The translations under genes were made by a program, and so were the position numbers. Below, piece after piece: positions 53,122 through 63,931 of a stretch of 64,000 bases of DNA; positions within the stretch are counted from its first letter, which is position 1, and every line of letters begins with the position of its first letter. The notes beneath the pieces are model-generated. The model did no database searches and had not been told where the DNA came from. It saw nothing but the letters and a program-made list of their open reading frames with translations. Origin of the DNA: Gongronella butleri (lineage: Eukaryota; Mucoromycota; Mucoromycetes; Mucorales; Cunninghamellaceae); NCBI GenBank assembly GCA_025201375.1, contig JAIWZP010000024.1, forward strand, positions 372,001 to 436,000. Reading direction: 5' to 3'.

Positions 53122-55010
53122 TCATGGATTCTTGCCCATTGACTGAGACAAGGTCTGCGTCACTTGGTTGACGTATTTGCGATTGGCTTCGTCGTCTGAC
53201 AGCAACAGGTCCTTTTCCACGTCGCTTTCGTCATCATCGTCAAACCCGGTCAACAATGGGTCGTTTTCATAGATGGGCAGCATGTACCTGATGAAAAAAA
53301 AAGCATCATTAGCCAACTTAGTCTCATAAAAGAGGGGGTCAAAAATACCTGGGATCCTTCCAAAACTCGGCGTCGTCGGGAACAAAGGCTTTGAGGCAAC
53401 CCTTGATTTCCATGTGAGGGACGAGTTTGGCGAATTCAGGCACGGTCTCGCCACAAGAGAAGCATTGGTTGAGCGACGAACGGTGGCGGATGTAATTGAT
53501 CAGCACAATCGTCTTGTAAAAGTCGTAGCCCTTGGCCTTGCGCAGCGCGTTCAAATCAAATCCGTGCGCGCTCGCCATGTGCGCCAGTGCATCCTTGGGA
53601 TTAGGCAGCACCTTTTCGTCAAACAGACACATTGTCGGTTCGGACACATCCTCCTCCCAATCTGCCCACGACCTACAAAACAAGAAAAAAAGACAAAAGT
53701 GAGACGAAAACGTGCAGCCAATGGCCAATGGCAATGGCGGGGGAACTTCTTACTCTTCCTTTTTGCCGCCATCATCCGAGTCGTCGTTGTCTTGCTCAAA
53801 AGTTTCCCAGTTTTTGCCGGGCTCCAGGTAATTGATCACATAAAAGCGGTCATATTGGCGATTCTTAGCCGCAATCTTAAAGTGCTTCTTCTTGCGCATA
53901 TGCTTGCGCAGCACCGCGGGGCTGGTGAACGTCTTTTCGCAGTACAAACATTGCAACCTGTAGCAAAAACATCAAAAAAAAATGAGCACGACACGCTTTT
54001 TTCTTCTTTTTTTGCGCATCCCCTCCCTGCAATGGGTCACCTACTTGGTCAACTTGCTCTCTAGCATATTCAAAAACTCATCCACGTTCACTAGATTGTC
54101 GGACAGACCAATATTGAAATTGTGCTCATTGAACATGTGCTTGAACAGGGGAAATCTATGAAAAATAGCAAAAAATGACGCGTGTCGGTGATTCATTGCG
54201 CGCCTGACACGTCGTGCTGGGATATCCAATTACCTCGATTCGCACACGATCTTGCAGAAAAGACATTTGCGAGGCGCCAGCGAGTCAACGTCGCGCTCGC
54301 GCTGCTGAATTTCCAAAATTTCATTCAATTTAATGCGCTGGATCTCCTCGCGGATCGATTGATCGAGGTCTGAACTGTGTGGGCCAATCATGTAGACTAA
54401 TGGCAACCACAAAAGTAAGAAAAAAAAGGCAAATGGATGAGATTTTGCACTCTCACTCTCTCTCTTTTGTTTTACCATTGTCTTCCTCGATAAAGGTAGC
54501 ATTGTCCTTTTTGCTTGCAGGGTCTGCGCGCAGGATGGCAGCCCAGCGCGCCAAGTACGGGTCCAATGCCATATACATGTGGTGCAGATTGCTAAAAGTG
54601 AGCTGATGCTCGTTTTTCAAATGCGCGACGAGTGTGGTGGTATCGAGAAAGGGCGCGACGGCGCTGCAATCATCGAATGGGCAGCTGATCACACAGGCAA
54701 TGTGATACGCCGGCACAGGCTCCGCGTCGTCGTCATTGTCGCTCGAATCCGACGCATCATCGTCATCGTCCGATCCTTCGTCCTCCTCGGGCAGCAAAAA
54801 CGGATTCTCGGCAAACGACGATTTGGACGCCATGCTCAGGCCCTGCATAGACTTGGACAGCGACTTTGGGAGCGACTTTGGTACCGATCGCGGCGCTGAT
54901 CGCCCGCCACCGCCAACGTGCGCCTTGGACCGGCGTCGCCCGCCACCCGACGACGATGGAATCGCTTTGTGGTGGCTGCTGCTCACCGTGTGCCATTCAT
55001 TGTCTCCCAT
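53122..55010 (-). CDS. ZNF277: C2H2 zinc-finger protein, ZNF277 orthologue
   Basis: Six exons (55010-54476, 54396-54234, 54155-54045, 53957-53754, 53672-53349, 53287-53122) give 500 residues. The N-terminal 100 residues are Ser/Arg-rich then acidic. The conserved part matches ZNF277: CPFDDCSAVAPFLDTTTLVAHLKNEH, CLFCKIVCESRFPLFKHMFNEHNFNIGLSDNLV, LQCLYCEKTFTSPAVLRKHMRKKKH, then NRQYDRFYVINYLEPGKNWE, SWADWEEDV...MCLFDEKVLPNP, and CFSCGETVPEFAKLVPHME. In MCLFDEKV the second zinc cysteine of that finger is Asp, so that finger looks degenerate. The acidic end is YENDPLLTGFDDDDESD. In animals ZNF277 binds the ribosomal protein uS5 and Polycomb; the fungal role is unknown. Confidence 0.9.
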
Positions 55011-55331
55011 AGTCAAGAGAAAGGGCGTAAAAAGAAATAGAAGTAATGCCGAAAAGGAAGAGAAAAGAAAAGAAAAACGAGGAAGAAAAAAAATGATGCC
55101 TTTTCCCCGCCACATCTTTATGATCATTCAAACTCCGCCTCAAAGACCTGCCGCTGCCTCGTCGTCGCAGCAAATGGCTGGTTCAGCTACAAAACGCAGC
55201 ACAACAACGGCAAAAAAAAACAAGGCAAAACACACAGTTGGCCTTTTTTTTTTTTGAAAAAAGTAGAGTGATCAAAGGTGCAATTACATCGTCTTTTATT
55301 ATGTGCGGTGACAAGAAAAGATGTGCATAGT
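55011..55331. other. Interval upstream of the ZNF277-like gene
   Basis: Promoter of the ZNF277-like gene and 3' flank of the P1 gene. No gene seen. Confidence 0.6.
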
Positions 55332-55831
55332 TTAGTCGAAGAGACCGAAGCCCATGTCCTGCAGAAAAAAAAAAAAAGGATGGCAATGAGCATCGTTTTG
55401 CGCTTTTTGAGGGTCTTTTACGAGACACCACAAGGATGAAAAATGGACTTACGTCGTCGGACTCCTCCTTCTCCTCCTCCTTGGCCTCCTCAGCGGGGGC
55501 GTCAGCAGCACCACCAGCAGCGGCACCACCAACAGCGACGGCAGGGCCGGCACCGGGCTGACCAACGTTGGTCAAGAGCTCAGCGAGGTTCTGGCCAGCG
55601 AGAGCCTTGGCGTACAGGGAGAACCAGATAGGCTCAACCTCGACACCAGCGGCCTTGACGAGGGCTTGGAGCTTGTCCTCCTATAAAAACGCAAAAGAAA
55701 GGAAAAATGTGAGCCAAAAAGACTTTGCACCAAGTATAAAAAAATAAAAAAAATGGTTGTCTTACGGTGATTTCGATGTTGTCGTCTTGGAGGATAAGAG
55801 CGGCGTACACGATGGCAAGTTCGGCAGACAT
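55332..55831 (-). CDS. RPP1: 60S acidic ribosomal stalk protein P1
   Basis: Exons 55831-55766, 55680-55453 and 55358-55332 give 106 residues. The sequence is canonical P1: [22 protein letters not shown], then [20 protein letters not shown], an Ala/Gly hinge ([18 protein letters not shown]), a Glu/Lys acidic stretch and the invariant tail [11 protein letters not shown]. The P-stalk recruits and activates translation GTPases on the 60S subunit. The last exon contains only the final eight residues, so the universally conserved GFGLFD tail depends on splicing of a short last exon. The codons are strongly GC-ending (GCC, CTC, GAG, AAG), as expected for a highly expressed gene. Confidence 0.97.
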
Positions 55832-56160
55832 TCTAAAAAGAAAGAGCGGCAATGGATGAGTTTGATGCACGGATGGATGGATGAATGGGATGCAAGCGTG
55901 GCAATGGATGGATGGATGGATGGCCCACGAGACGTTACCTTTAGAGATGAAAGAAAAAGAGGAGGGAAAAAAATAAATCTGGGACAGGCACCTGCCTTTT
56001 GAATTTCTTTCTGCCCCGTCGGACATGATCCGCCCTCCCGCTCAGCCAATCAGCTCCGCACAATGCTTCTTCCACTGCCTGGACTAGGCTTTGGCGCGCA
56101 CTTTTTCACCTAAAGAAAAAAAAAGGGCAATTGGGTACAGCAAAAAGGGGGGGTCTCTTT
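55832..56160. other. P1 gene promoter region with GGAT repeats
   Basis: Contains imperfect (GGAT/GATG)n runs around 55858-55922 and a pyrimidine-rich stretch. The 3' end of the Jhd1 gene lies at 56161. No gene. Confidence 0.6.
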
Positions 56161-58669
56161 TTATTTTTTCGTCATTCTATCCAAGAGTCGCTGTTTCACA
56201 GAGGATGTTTTGGTCTTTTTGGCGGCTGTCGCGCCAAAGATAGATGGTGAGCGTGAGCGACTGCCCGCGGGCTTGCTGGATGAGCCCATGTCATCATCGC
56301 TGCTGCTGTCATGATGTTTTCTTCGCCGTTTGCGCCTTGTCGTCATCAACTTGGATTGTTTGCTGGCCGCAGCCCCTGACGCGGTCCCTGAGGCCGGCGA
56401 GTCCACTTCTTGGCCATCATACTCTTGATCGTCGCTGTCGGGCAAATCCTCGTCAGCAAAATCGTCGTCAAAATCGTCATTGTAATAGTACACGTCGTCA
56501 TTGTCAGCAGTTGTGGCGGCGGCGGCGGTCGACGGTGGTGATGGCGGCGCTCTCTTGAGCTTGGGCGCGGCATCATGCAATTGTGGTGGCAGCGGTGGTG
56601 TCGGCGATGACGAAATCTTGAGTTTGAGCTTGATCACAGGACTGCCAGGCGGCTTTTCACTGGTGTTGCCGCCGCTGCCTATGCTTGTTGTCTGCTTGTT
56701 GCCTCGCTTGGCCGCTGTGAGCGCCGCCGTTGCGCTCTCAATGCCGCTTAAAAGATCCTTTATAAGTGCATGTGGGCGTGCAATCGATAATGGCACGTCG
56801 TGGTCCACATCATCCAACCCCAATTCTTTTTGAAGCCATGATGCAAGCTCCGTCAAGCCTTGCAACTCATACAGGGAAAGCTGAGACGCGTCATCTATGC
56901 GTAAAATAAAAATTGAGCTTTTGTAGGCTTATTTTTGCATTTTTTTTTTTTTGTGTACCTTGGAGCATCTTTGTGTATTTTTGGACAGCGTACCAGTGGA
57001 TGCGCTTGAAAAACGGGAAGCGGAACTTGGCAGGCACATTGGTGATCTCCTCAATATCGTAGATGCGCAGCTGTGTGCCAATGTTGAGCCCGTGCAAAAA
57101 GTTTCCGCCAATCACCAGCGCGTCCTCAGGGGTATAGACAGCATGAATCCAGCCGGTCGGGATGATCCTAGCAAGGAATGAAAAAAGGAGAGGGGGTCAG
57201 GGCGCTCCATTTGCTTTTTTTTCTTTTTCTTCCTTGATCTGAAACATACATGGTGTTGCCAGCTTGCAAATGGACCGCATAGCAGGTCTTGACCTCATCG
57301 CCCAGGAACGTGGCGGATTGATCCGGCGACGAGCTCCATTTCTGGTACTTTTTCAGGTTCTTGCTGGTCGGCTCGATAAAGTAAAACACCTTGGATCCGC
57401 GCACAATGTGATAAAAGACCTAAAAACAGTTGAACAGATGACAAATGAGCATGCAATACCTTTTTGAAATCAATAGGGCACCTACCGACGTGCCGCCAAA
57501 ATCAATGTGGCTGCAAAAAAATAAAAAAAGAGGCGAGTCATGTGAGATTTGCATGCTTTTTGCGCGTCAATTTTGACTTACAAGTCCGTGTACGAGTCCT
57601 GCGTGCCCATCAGGCAGTATAATTGCACCTTGGGATACTCTTTTGGTTTCAATTCTGCAGGCCACACTTGGTCGATCCAGTCCATGTCCCTAAAAGACCC
57701 AAGGAAACGTGTATTTAATGGTTGCTTTGTCTTCTGTTTTCCCTGGATGTTGGCTGCTTACCTGACCAATTGTGGCCGGACGATTTTACTGCCAAACTCG
57801 CTGCCGCTGATTTCAAGACTGATGACGTTGCGGATGCGATCGCGCTGCTCCGGGGCCGTCTCAAAGTACGTTGCCCACCTTTCCATGGTCCAGCCAGGAC
57901 ACGACGCTTGTGTTGCCACATCTAAAACCAACGCGACGCGTGAGCGGCTGGTTGGCGGGCATCCAATTGTTTCGCTTACCAATCACCTCCACGGGTAGAT
58001 CTTTGCCTATGATAGGGGATAAAAAAAAAGGATCAGCGCATGGCAACAAATGCACAAATGCGCGCGTTTCTTTACCAACAGACGCGGCAATGGATGACAC
58101 CGTTGTGCTGGCGGGCGGCATGACCATGCCCAGTCCCGCCGGATCTTCAATGACAAAGGGCTCGGTCATCCCACCCTTACGCAGGCGCGCAAGCGTCACA
58201 TCGGCGCCATTGAAGCGCGCAAACTTGTCGGCCGCAAATGTCTTGGCTTTCAACACCTTGCCCCAAATCTTCTCATCCCCCGAAAGACCTTCGTTCAGGT
58301 CCGCGTAATTCAGCTTGGTGCTTTCGCGCTGCGACTTGCGCCGTTCGGGTTTCACTGGTTCAAAAAAGGGGCGAGCGGGGAAAAAACGCCCAAAAAACTG
58401 TAAGCAACCCGAGGCAAAAAAAAAACGCGACACTCGTCCGGGACAATCCTTTTTGCTCAATTTCTACGCGTACTGGTGCTTGGTCCGTGCTCCGCCTCGC
58501 ATTTAGGACAGTGAAAGCGATCAATGTCACTGACTTGTGTCGCGGAAATTTTCAAACAGTCGGCATGATACCACGCCGAGCAAGAATCGCACTGCACCCA
58601 CGTCCTGGACGCGCTCTCCACGGGTGGCTGGTCGGCGCAAATTGAGCACGTATCTATTGTTGTTGCCAT
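56161..58669 (-). CDS. JHD1: PHD-JmjC histone lysine demethylase (Jhd1/KDM7-like)
   Basis: Nine exons (58669-58474, 58354-58076, 58006-57980, 57921-57762, 57689-57582, 57510-57486, 57419-57250, 57167-56959, 56894-56161) give 635 residues. A C4HC3 PHD finger at residues 8-57 (CSIC...CDSC...WYHADC...HCPKC) would read methyl-lysine. The JmjC domain follows; the Fe(II) ligands are His258 and Asp260 (HIDFGG) and His330 (GWIHAVYTP), with Lys275 ([11 protein letters not shown]) placed to bind 2-oxoglutarate. [19 protein letters not shown] and [11 protein letters not shown] match Jhd1/KDM7. The C-terminal 240 residues are low-complexity with an acidic Tyr/Asp run and basic patches. Exons of 27 and 25 nt occur, the latter carrying the HxD motif. 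Start chosen at the first ATG. Confidence 0.93.
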
Positions 58670-59819
58670 AAAAACGTTCAAAATTGAAAATAAAGCAAAA
58701 TCACGAGCAAAAAAAAAAGCTTGTCCGATCCACCACGAACAAAAAAAAAAAAAAAAAAAGTAGGAGAGTACAAGGAGAGCCCCAGAAAAGGATCACAATG
58801 GCGCGTTGACGAATTCTAGTCATACAAACGCCTCGAGTGGGTTGCTCAAGTCAACCAATTGACCAGATTCCACCGGGCCACGATTGCTCAGTGACGCGTC
58901 TAGCAATGTAAAATTACAGTACGAATTTAAACGAATTGTGGAGGACACGGTGTACGACGCGTCTGTTTTTTTTTTTTTTTTGACAAACTTGTTGAAATGT
59001 CTCGAAAGGCTTCGATTTGGTTTCCAGGGCAAGACTTGCCCTTGCATTTGATTCTAAACATCACACAAAGGATGTCAATGCAATAGAAGTCACTTGGATC
59101 GTTCCCCAGTCCAATTTTAATAAAAAAAAAAAGCGGCAAAATGCACATTCGCAGATGAAAGTTATCAATTGGATTGAGCACATCAGATAAAACTTGTACC
59201 GATCGAAAGCGACGAACCTGGCTGTCATTTGATCTGTGCTTGGGGATTTTGACAGGCATCTTTTGTGACACACGCTTCAAAATGCAACCAAATATTTTCA
59301 ATCCGAATTGATCGACAGCCATCTAAATGACGCGAGGTGATTTGGCGTGGCAAAAAAGCCACAGAATTCACTCTGCGTCGAATGCTAGTTGTTAGGATAC
59401 TGTGCAAGCAGTGGTTGTTCACATCGTGGTCATAAAATTTTAAAAAAATGCAACTTATGGCAATCTTCTTTGACATCGCAAAATCATGGATGAAGCCCTG
59501 CCCCCGAGTTTCACATTAGCCAATGTCGGCGCGCCTGATTTACGCTGGGCGTTCAGAACCAAAAGTCATATGAGCCGCTTTGCAGATGAATCCAAAATAT
59601 CGTGTTTTTCACAAATCTAGCATGGGATCGTCAACCTTTTCTTCGTCAATGGTGAAGCTTATACCTTCTGAGGATACACACCCAAGAGTCGACTCTGAGT
59701 TATTTGTACTCCCGAGGGACGAACTTTGCACGATTGCAAAAGTCGATCAACCATTAAAGTAATTTTCAAGTGCAATTTTCTCGACAACTGGAAAATCAAC
59801 CATCAGTGCTTTTAATGTA

Positions 59820-60015
59820 TCAAGTGCAGCTGCTGAATCTCTATCGAAAGAGACCAGTTTCATAGATGGATGGCCAAAACTGGCAGAGAATATCTACTTT
59901 TTCAATAAAATCCTTAATCTCGATTTGCTCGACAGCGGTCTAGTCATCCTGTGGTTTTTATAGCAGATTTACTGACAAACAGAGGGAAAGGCATCTGATG
60001 GGATGACTTACAGCA
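59820..60015. repeat. Repeat R2, partial copy 3 (left end only)
   Basis: GAGACCAGTTTCATAGATGG ATGG, then ATTTGCTCGACAGCGGTCTA, AGATTTACTGACAAACAG and GCATCTGATG match the left part of copy 1 (15150-15310). The sequence then passes into R1 copy D. Confidence 0.72.
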
Positions 60016-60062
60016 CGCTGAAGGCGCGCAAAGCGCAAAGCAAAAAATGGCCATCTTAGAGC

Positions 60063-60735
60063 TCCAAAATCAAAATCGAAAAAATAGGTCTCCAGAATTC
60101 CTCCAAACTTGCACACAAGCGGCAGCGCAGGGAGAAACCACGAACCATGCCAATAAAGCGTGAGGTTGGCCTGCTGGTTGGCAAACAATTCGTGATTTTA
60201 GAATAAAATTTGCCTACGAATGGCACGCCGGAGCGCATCCATGAAGCCGCGTCGACGCGTCCACTAGCCAAAGAGGCTCCACGTGCATGGATTTGACTTG
60301 AAACAGGCGCGCTTAAATCAAAGTTTGATGCGGTTTTCACGCGTCCAAGTTTCCCTGCAAACGCGTTGGTCGCATCGATTCTGTGTGGAACTCATTTTTG
60401 GGAGTGATCATCAAGGGTCACGTACGGAGCAGATCGTGCTCTTTCTTATTAGCCGCGTTTTGAGGATCTGCGACCAGTCTTCATCGCGATAGCCTTGTGT
60501 TGAAAATATGCAGTGAATTTCATTTTACGCAAGAATCAGTCGATGTAGCTCAGGATTTTACGGCGTTTTCATTGTTAAATGGATGCACTCTATCATGTGG
60601 TTGAATGTCGTGACGATCCAAGGACCTGATTTTCACCGGTTTAAAATTCCTGACTGTACCCCTTGGAAAATCGGTGGAAAATCGTGCTTTTTTCAATTCG
60701 TCATGGGGCACCATCGGGCGCTCTCAGTTGCGCGA
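60063..60735. repeat. Dispersed repeat R1, copy D
   Basis: Landmarks: GGTCTCCAGAATTC, GGAGAAACCACG, TTTGATGCGGTTTTCACGCG, GTGATCATCAAGGGTCACG, TCATGTGGTTGAATG, CTGACTGTACCCCTTGGAAA. Confidence 0.75.
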
Positions 60736-61196
60736 AACTTTGACATATTGGCATTTCGGCCTCTCTCTTTTCAGAACAAAAGTAAAAACCGGGGGTCAAT
60801 GTGGCCGTTGACGAGCAAATCGACATTTCCCTATAAATTCACAATTGTATCTCCTGCACGGCACATTGTTCTTTGACCATGCTTAAAACATACAAGTGGC
60901 AAGAGACGCGCAAGGATGTCATTTCGTCTCTGCCGGGCAACGCCGTTGCACAACATTTGTACACTTGCAACACCCAATCAAACATTTTGGCTTCACTTTT
61001 CTCGGAAACGGACAAGACAAAGGACGACGTGCTGCTGTGGCGATAGATGCAGTATTCGATTCTCTGTCGGATGAACCAAGTTTCGCCAGCGTACGACCAA
61101 AAGTGATGCAGAAATTTCAGTTTCTAAAATTTGGCTTTGATTGCTCTTTCCTCGAGAACGGCTCGATCGACCGCTGATTTTTATTGCAGATTTGCT

Positions 61197-62252
61197 TAGA
61201 AAGCAGTGGTCGACCGTTACCCAGCAATTGGCCCTGCAGATCCACCTTTGCAAACGCTTCATGAAAGACCCCAGCAATACCACGGATCCCATGCTCTCAT
61301 TCTTTGGAGGCGTGTTCCACCGCGCCTATGGCGACGTGGACCTGCTCACGGCCTCCAGCCTCGGCGCACCACGATATACCTCGACGTTTCCCTGGCACGC
61401 CCGGCTCGAATTGGCCCTCAATGCGCTGAGGCAGACGCCTGGATGGGCCATTGACGCCGCCACGAAAATCCTCTGCCTCCACACACCGATCGCAGCCAAG
61501 CCAGTCCCCATCCACAAGGTCACGCCACGACTCATTCGACACACGCAGCACCCACGCTTCCAACCCGACACAAGCCAGCCACCACCATACCTCATGCGCC
61601 TCGACTGCGACCGACGTGACTGGAGACGGATCTGGAAACATAGAGACATCGCGCACAAAACGTGTACAATCTGGTGGCGCCTACTCACCGAGTGCCTACC
61701 CACTGCAGCCCACATGTTCAAACGCCAACACCGTGATTTCCAGACGCCCATGTGTCAATTTTGCCACAGCACCATCGAAAATGACATCCATTTCATCTTT
61801 GCATGCCCACCAAAACACGCGATCTGGGCCCAGCAACAAGTGGACCACAAGGTACAGCTCCTCGATTCCGATATTAAGTTTTGGCTCCGTCGACCCTCTC
61901 GGTGCCCGGCCAATCTCCTCCCCCTCTTCAATGCCTCCATCCTTGCCGCCTGGAAACATCACTTCGAACAAGTTGGCCCAGCCATCGACGCCTCACGCAA
62001 AAGAAGCTGATCACATCTGCCCCCCCAGTCACTTGGTTTTTTTTTTTTTTTTTTTTTCTTTCCTCTTTTCTTTTCTTCCTTTTCCCCCTTGTACCTCCAT
62101 CCCCCATCCCAATGCCACTTACCCCCACCCGACCCCTTCTCCCTGAGTTGATCTGTTATGCTTTTCTAGAATGATTAACGGTTGCCTATTAAAAAGTTAA
62201 TCATTATACAAAAAAAAAAAAAAAAAAAAAAAAAATAGAAAGCAGTGGTCGA
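61197..62252 (+). mobile_element. 5'-truncated LINE (non-LTR retrotransposon) with poly-A tail and 17-bp target-site duplication
   Basis: The element body is 61214-62235, ending in A26 (62210-62235). It is flanked by a perfect duplication, TAGAAAGCAGTGGTCGA, at 61197-61213 and 62236-62252. The empty site, read across the insertion, reconstitutes R2-like sequence (AGATTTGCTTAGAAAGC ... GAAGCATCTAATG). The coding frame of the element runs open to a stop at 62010 and is followed by a 200-bp 3' UTR. This is the classic product of target-primed reverse transcription and is probably recent. Confidence 0.93.
61213..62010 (+). pseudogene. LINE ORF2 C-terminal fragment with zf-RVT zinc knuckle
   Basis: 265 codons without a stop, lacking endonuclease and reverse-transcriptase domains because of 5' truncation. 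The recognisable part is TCTIWWRLLTECLPTAAHMF followed by CQFCHSTIENDIHFIFACP (C-x2-C ... H ... C), the reverse-transcriptase-associated zinc-binding domain of LINEs. No promoter or start of its own; the open frame upstream of 61213 is host repeat sequence. Confidence 0.88.
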
Positions 62253-63806
62253 AGCATCTAATGACATGACCCTCAAGTCCCTGGTGTGTAAGTTGCCAAA
62301 CGGATTTGAGATCTTTGTCTGGGCCGAGACCTCTCAAAGCGGGGGACCCTCCAGATACATTTTGACCTGACCCACATTTTTTTTTCTAAACTTGAAAAAA
62401 AATATTTCGTCACCAAGGACTCATCGCAGCGCCACGAAACTTTTACATGTAGTGGATATTGCCCCTCTCTTCTCAGAAAAAAAATAAAAAACTCAAGGTC
62501 GATCATGCGATTTGTCCAGAAGCACGACATTGCTGAAAATTTGGCTGTAGCGCGTTTTTGAAAAAATCTTTTCGCGGTAAAATCATGATTCGATCATCGT
62601 CAAACTTTGCCATCTGGCTATTTTAACGTCTCTCTTTGAAGGAAAAATTAAAAAACCAGATGTTGATCGGGCCGTTTGCGCGGCATGCACCGTTTTCAAG
62701 AATTGTCACAAATGCAATATGATAATTCAACATCATCGACCTTCTATTGTCTCTGCTAGAATGGCGCTTGCCGGTGGCAGAGCGCGATCACTTGGCGTGC
62801 ATTGCATTATCATGTTTGTACAGGATCACGCGATCCGCCAGGTTACGATCTTGCTGCCAGTATGATGTTCTTTTTCATTTAGAGTCAAAGATCTCACGCG
62901 CAAGAGCTTGATTGCTTTTTTTTTTACGCGCTCCGATGCGGCTCGTGCTTTTTATGGGAGCTGCGGATCAGCCATCGTCAATTTGCACCCATCAAGTGAA
63001 CTTTTAACGGCAATTGGTTGGGATGCGCAAGGGCACATCGCTGTATGATATGTGCTGATTCATTGCTGTGTCTTGCTGAGGTGATGGTGTCACAGTGGAG
63101 CGCTGCGGACAAACCAATGGTTGGTGTGAAAAAAGAAATGGCCCTCCTTTTTTTTGGGGGGTTTTGGCTACGTGAATTGATGCAATGGATTTTTTTTTTT
63201 TACCTGTGGAGTGGATCCCATGCTCATTCTGTTAGCGACAAAGAAGAGTGGATGGCGCCCACAAGCAAGCCGCAAGCGCATGCATGGTCGTCATAGGGTA
63301 CAAAGGGCGATTCGCGACAAATTCTTCGGACAAGGTTGGCCGATGAGTGTTATTCCATGACCACTTGCGAAAAAACCGCACGGTGCACGTGATTGGTCTC
63401 TCCGGGAATCACGGGTCACAATGGACAGGAGCCGATGGGTCAGCCAATTCATGATCGCATTTCTCACGTACGCCTGCCCGTTGCAATTGAACGGGGATAC
63501 ATGCTGCAAGCGTGCGGCTGAGCGGCTCTATGAGCTTCCACACAGCAATGAAAAAAAAAAAATGAAATAAGGTTGAGCTGCGTCGTAGCCGACGAGACGG
63601 ACCGGATTTTTGCTGGGCGGAGCAAATTTTAGCCCCAGGCAGGCCTGTCAAGCGGGGCCTGCTTTTGCATAAACTCGGAACTGGGCCAATGGCAATCCAG
63701 TGCCTGCAAAAATTTCTTTTTTTCTTTTTTCTGTGCCTGCTTGGTCACCCTTCTTTTTTCTTTTTCTTTTTCTCCACTTTTCCCCCTTTTTTTTTCTTTT
63801 TTTTTC
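62253..63806. other. 1.55-kb gene-free interval
   Basis: The first 40 bp or so continue the R2 copy that the LINE interrupted. The rest shows no supported gene; the right end is a CT-rich leader before the ATG at 63807. Confidence 0.55.
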
Positions 63807-63931
63807 ATGACGGTGGCTAGCATGGCCAATAGCACCATGTTTCAAACTCTGGGTGATATCGTCAAGACATATTCGTTTGACTTTCCTCCACACCATATGA
63901 CCGACTTTAGTGACTCACTGGGTGGTGCTTG
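63807..63931 (+). CDS. First exon of a gene that continues beyond the window (unknown)
   Basis: ATG after a long CT-rich leader like those of the other genes here. The frame MTVASMANSTMFQTLGDIVK ... DFSDSLGGAW ends at a plausible donor, TG|GTAAAA (63932), 41 codons plus two bases. Without splicing it would stop immediately (TAA in the donor). No family recognised. Could be spurious. Confidence 0.4.

Larger units (their letters stand above)
58670..61196. other. 2.5-kb gene-free interval with repeats R2 and R1
   Basis: Contains R2 fragments (59820-60015 and about 60960-61196) and R1 copy D. A minus-strand ORF (58927-59322, 131 codons) has no recognised domain and is not called. Confidence 0.55.

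Noticed and set aside
58820..59322. Possible minus-strand gene ending PVESGQLVDLSNPLEAFV
   Set aside because: An AG precedes the first ATG and a GT donor can be drawn, but the reading passes through A-runs and no family is recognised; too weak to call.
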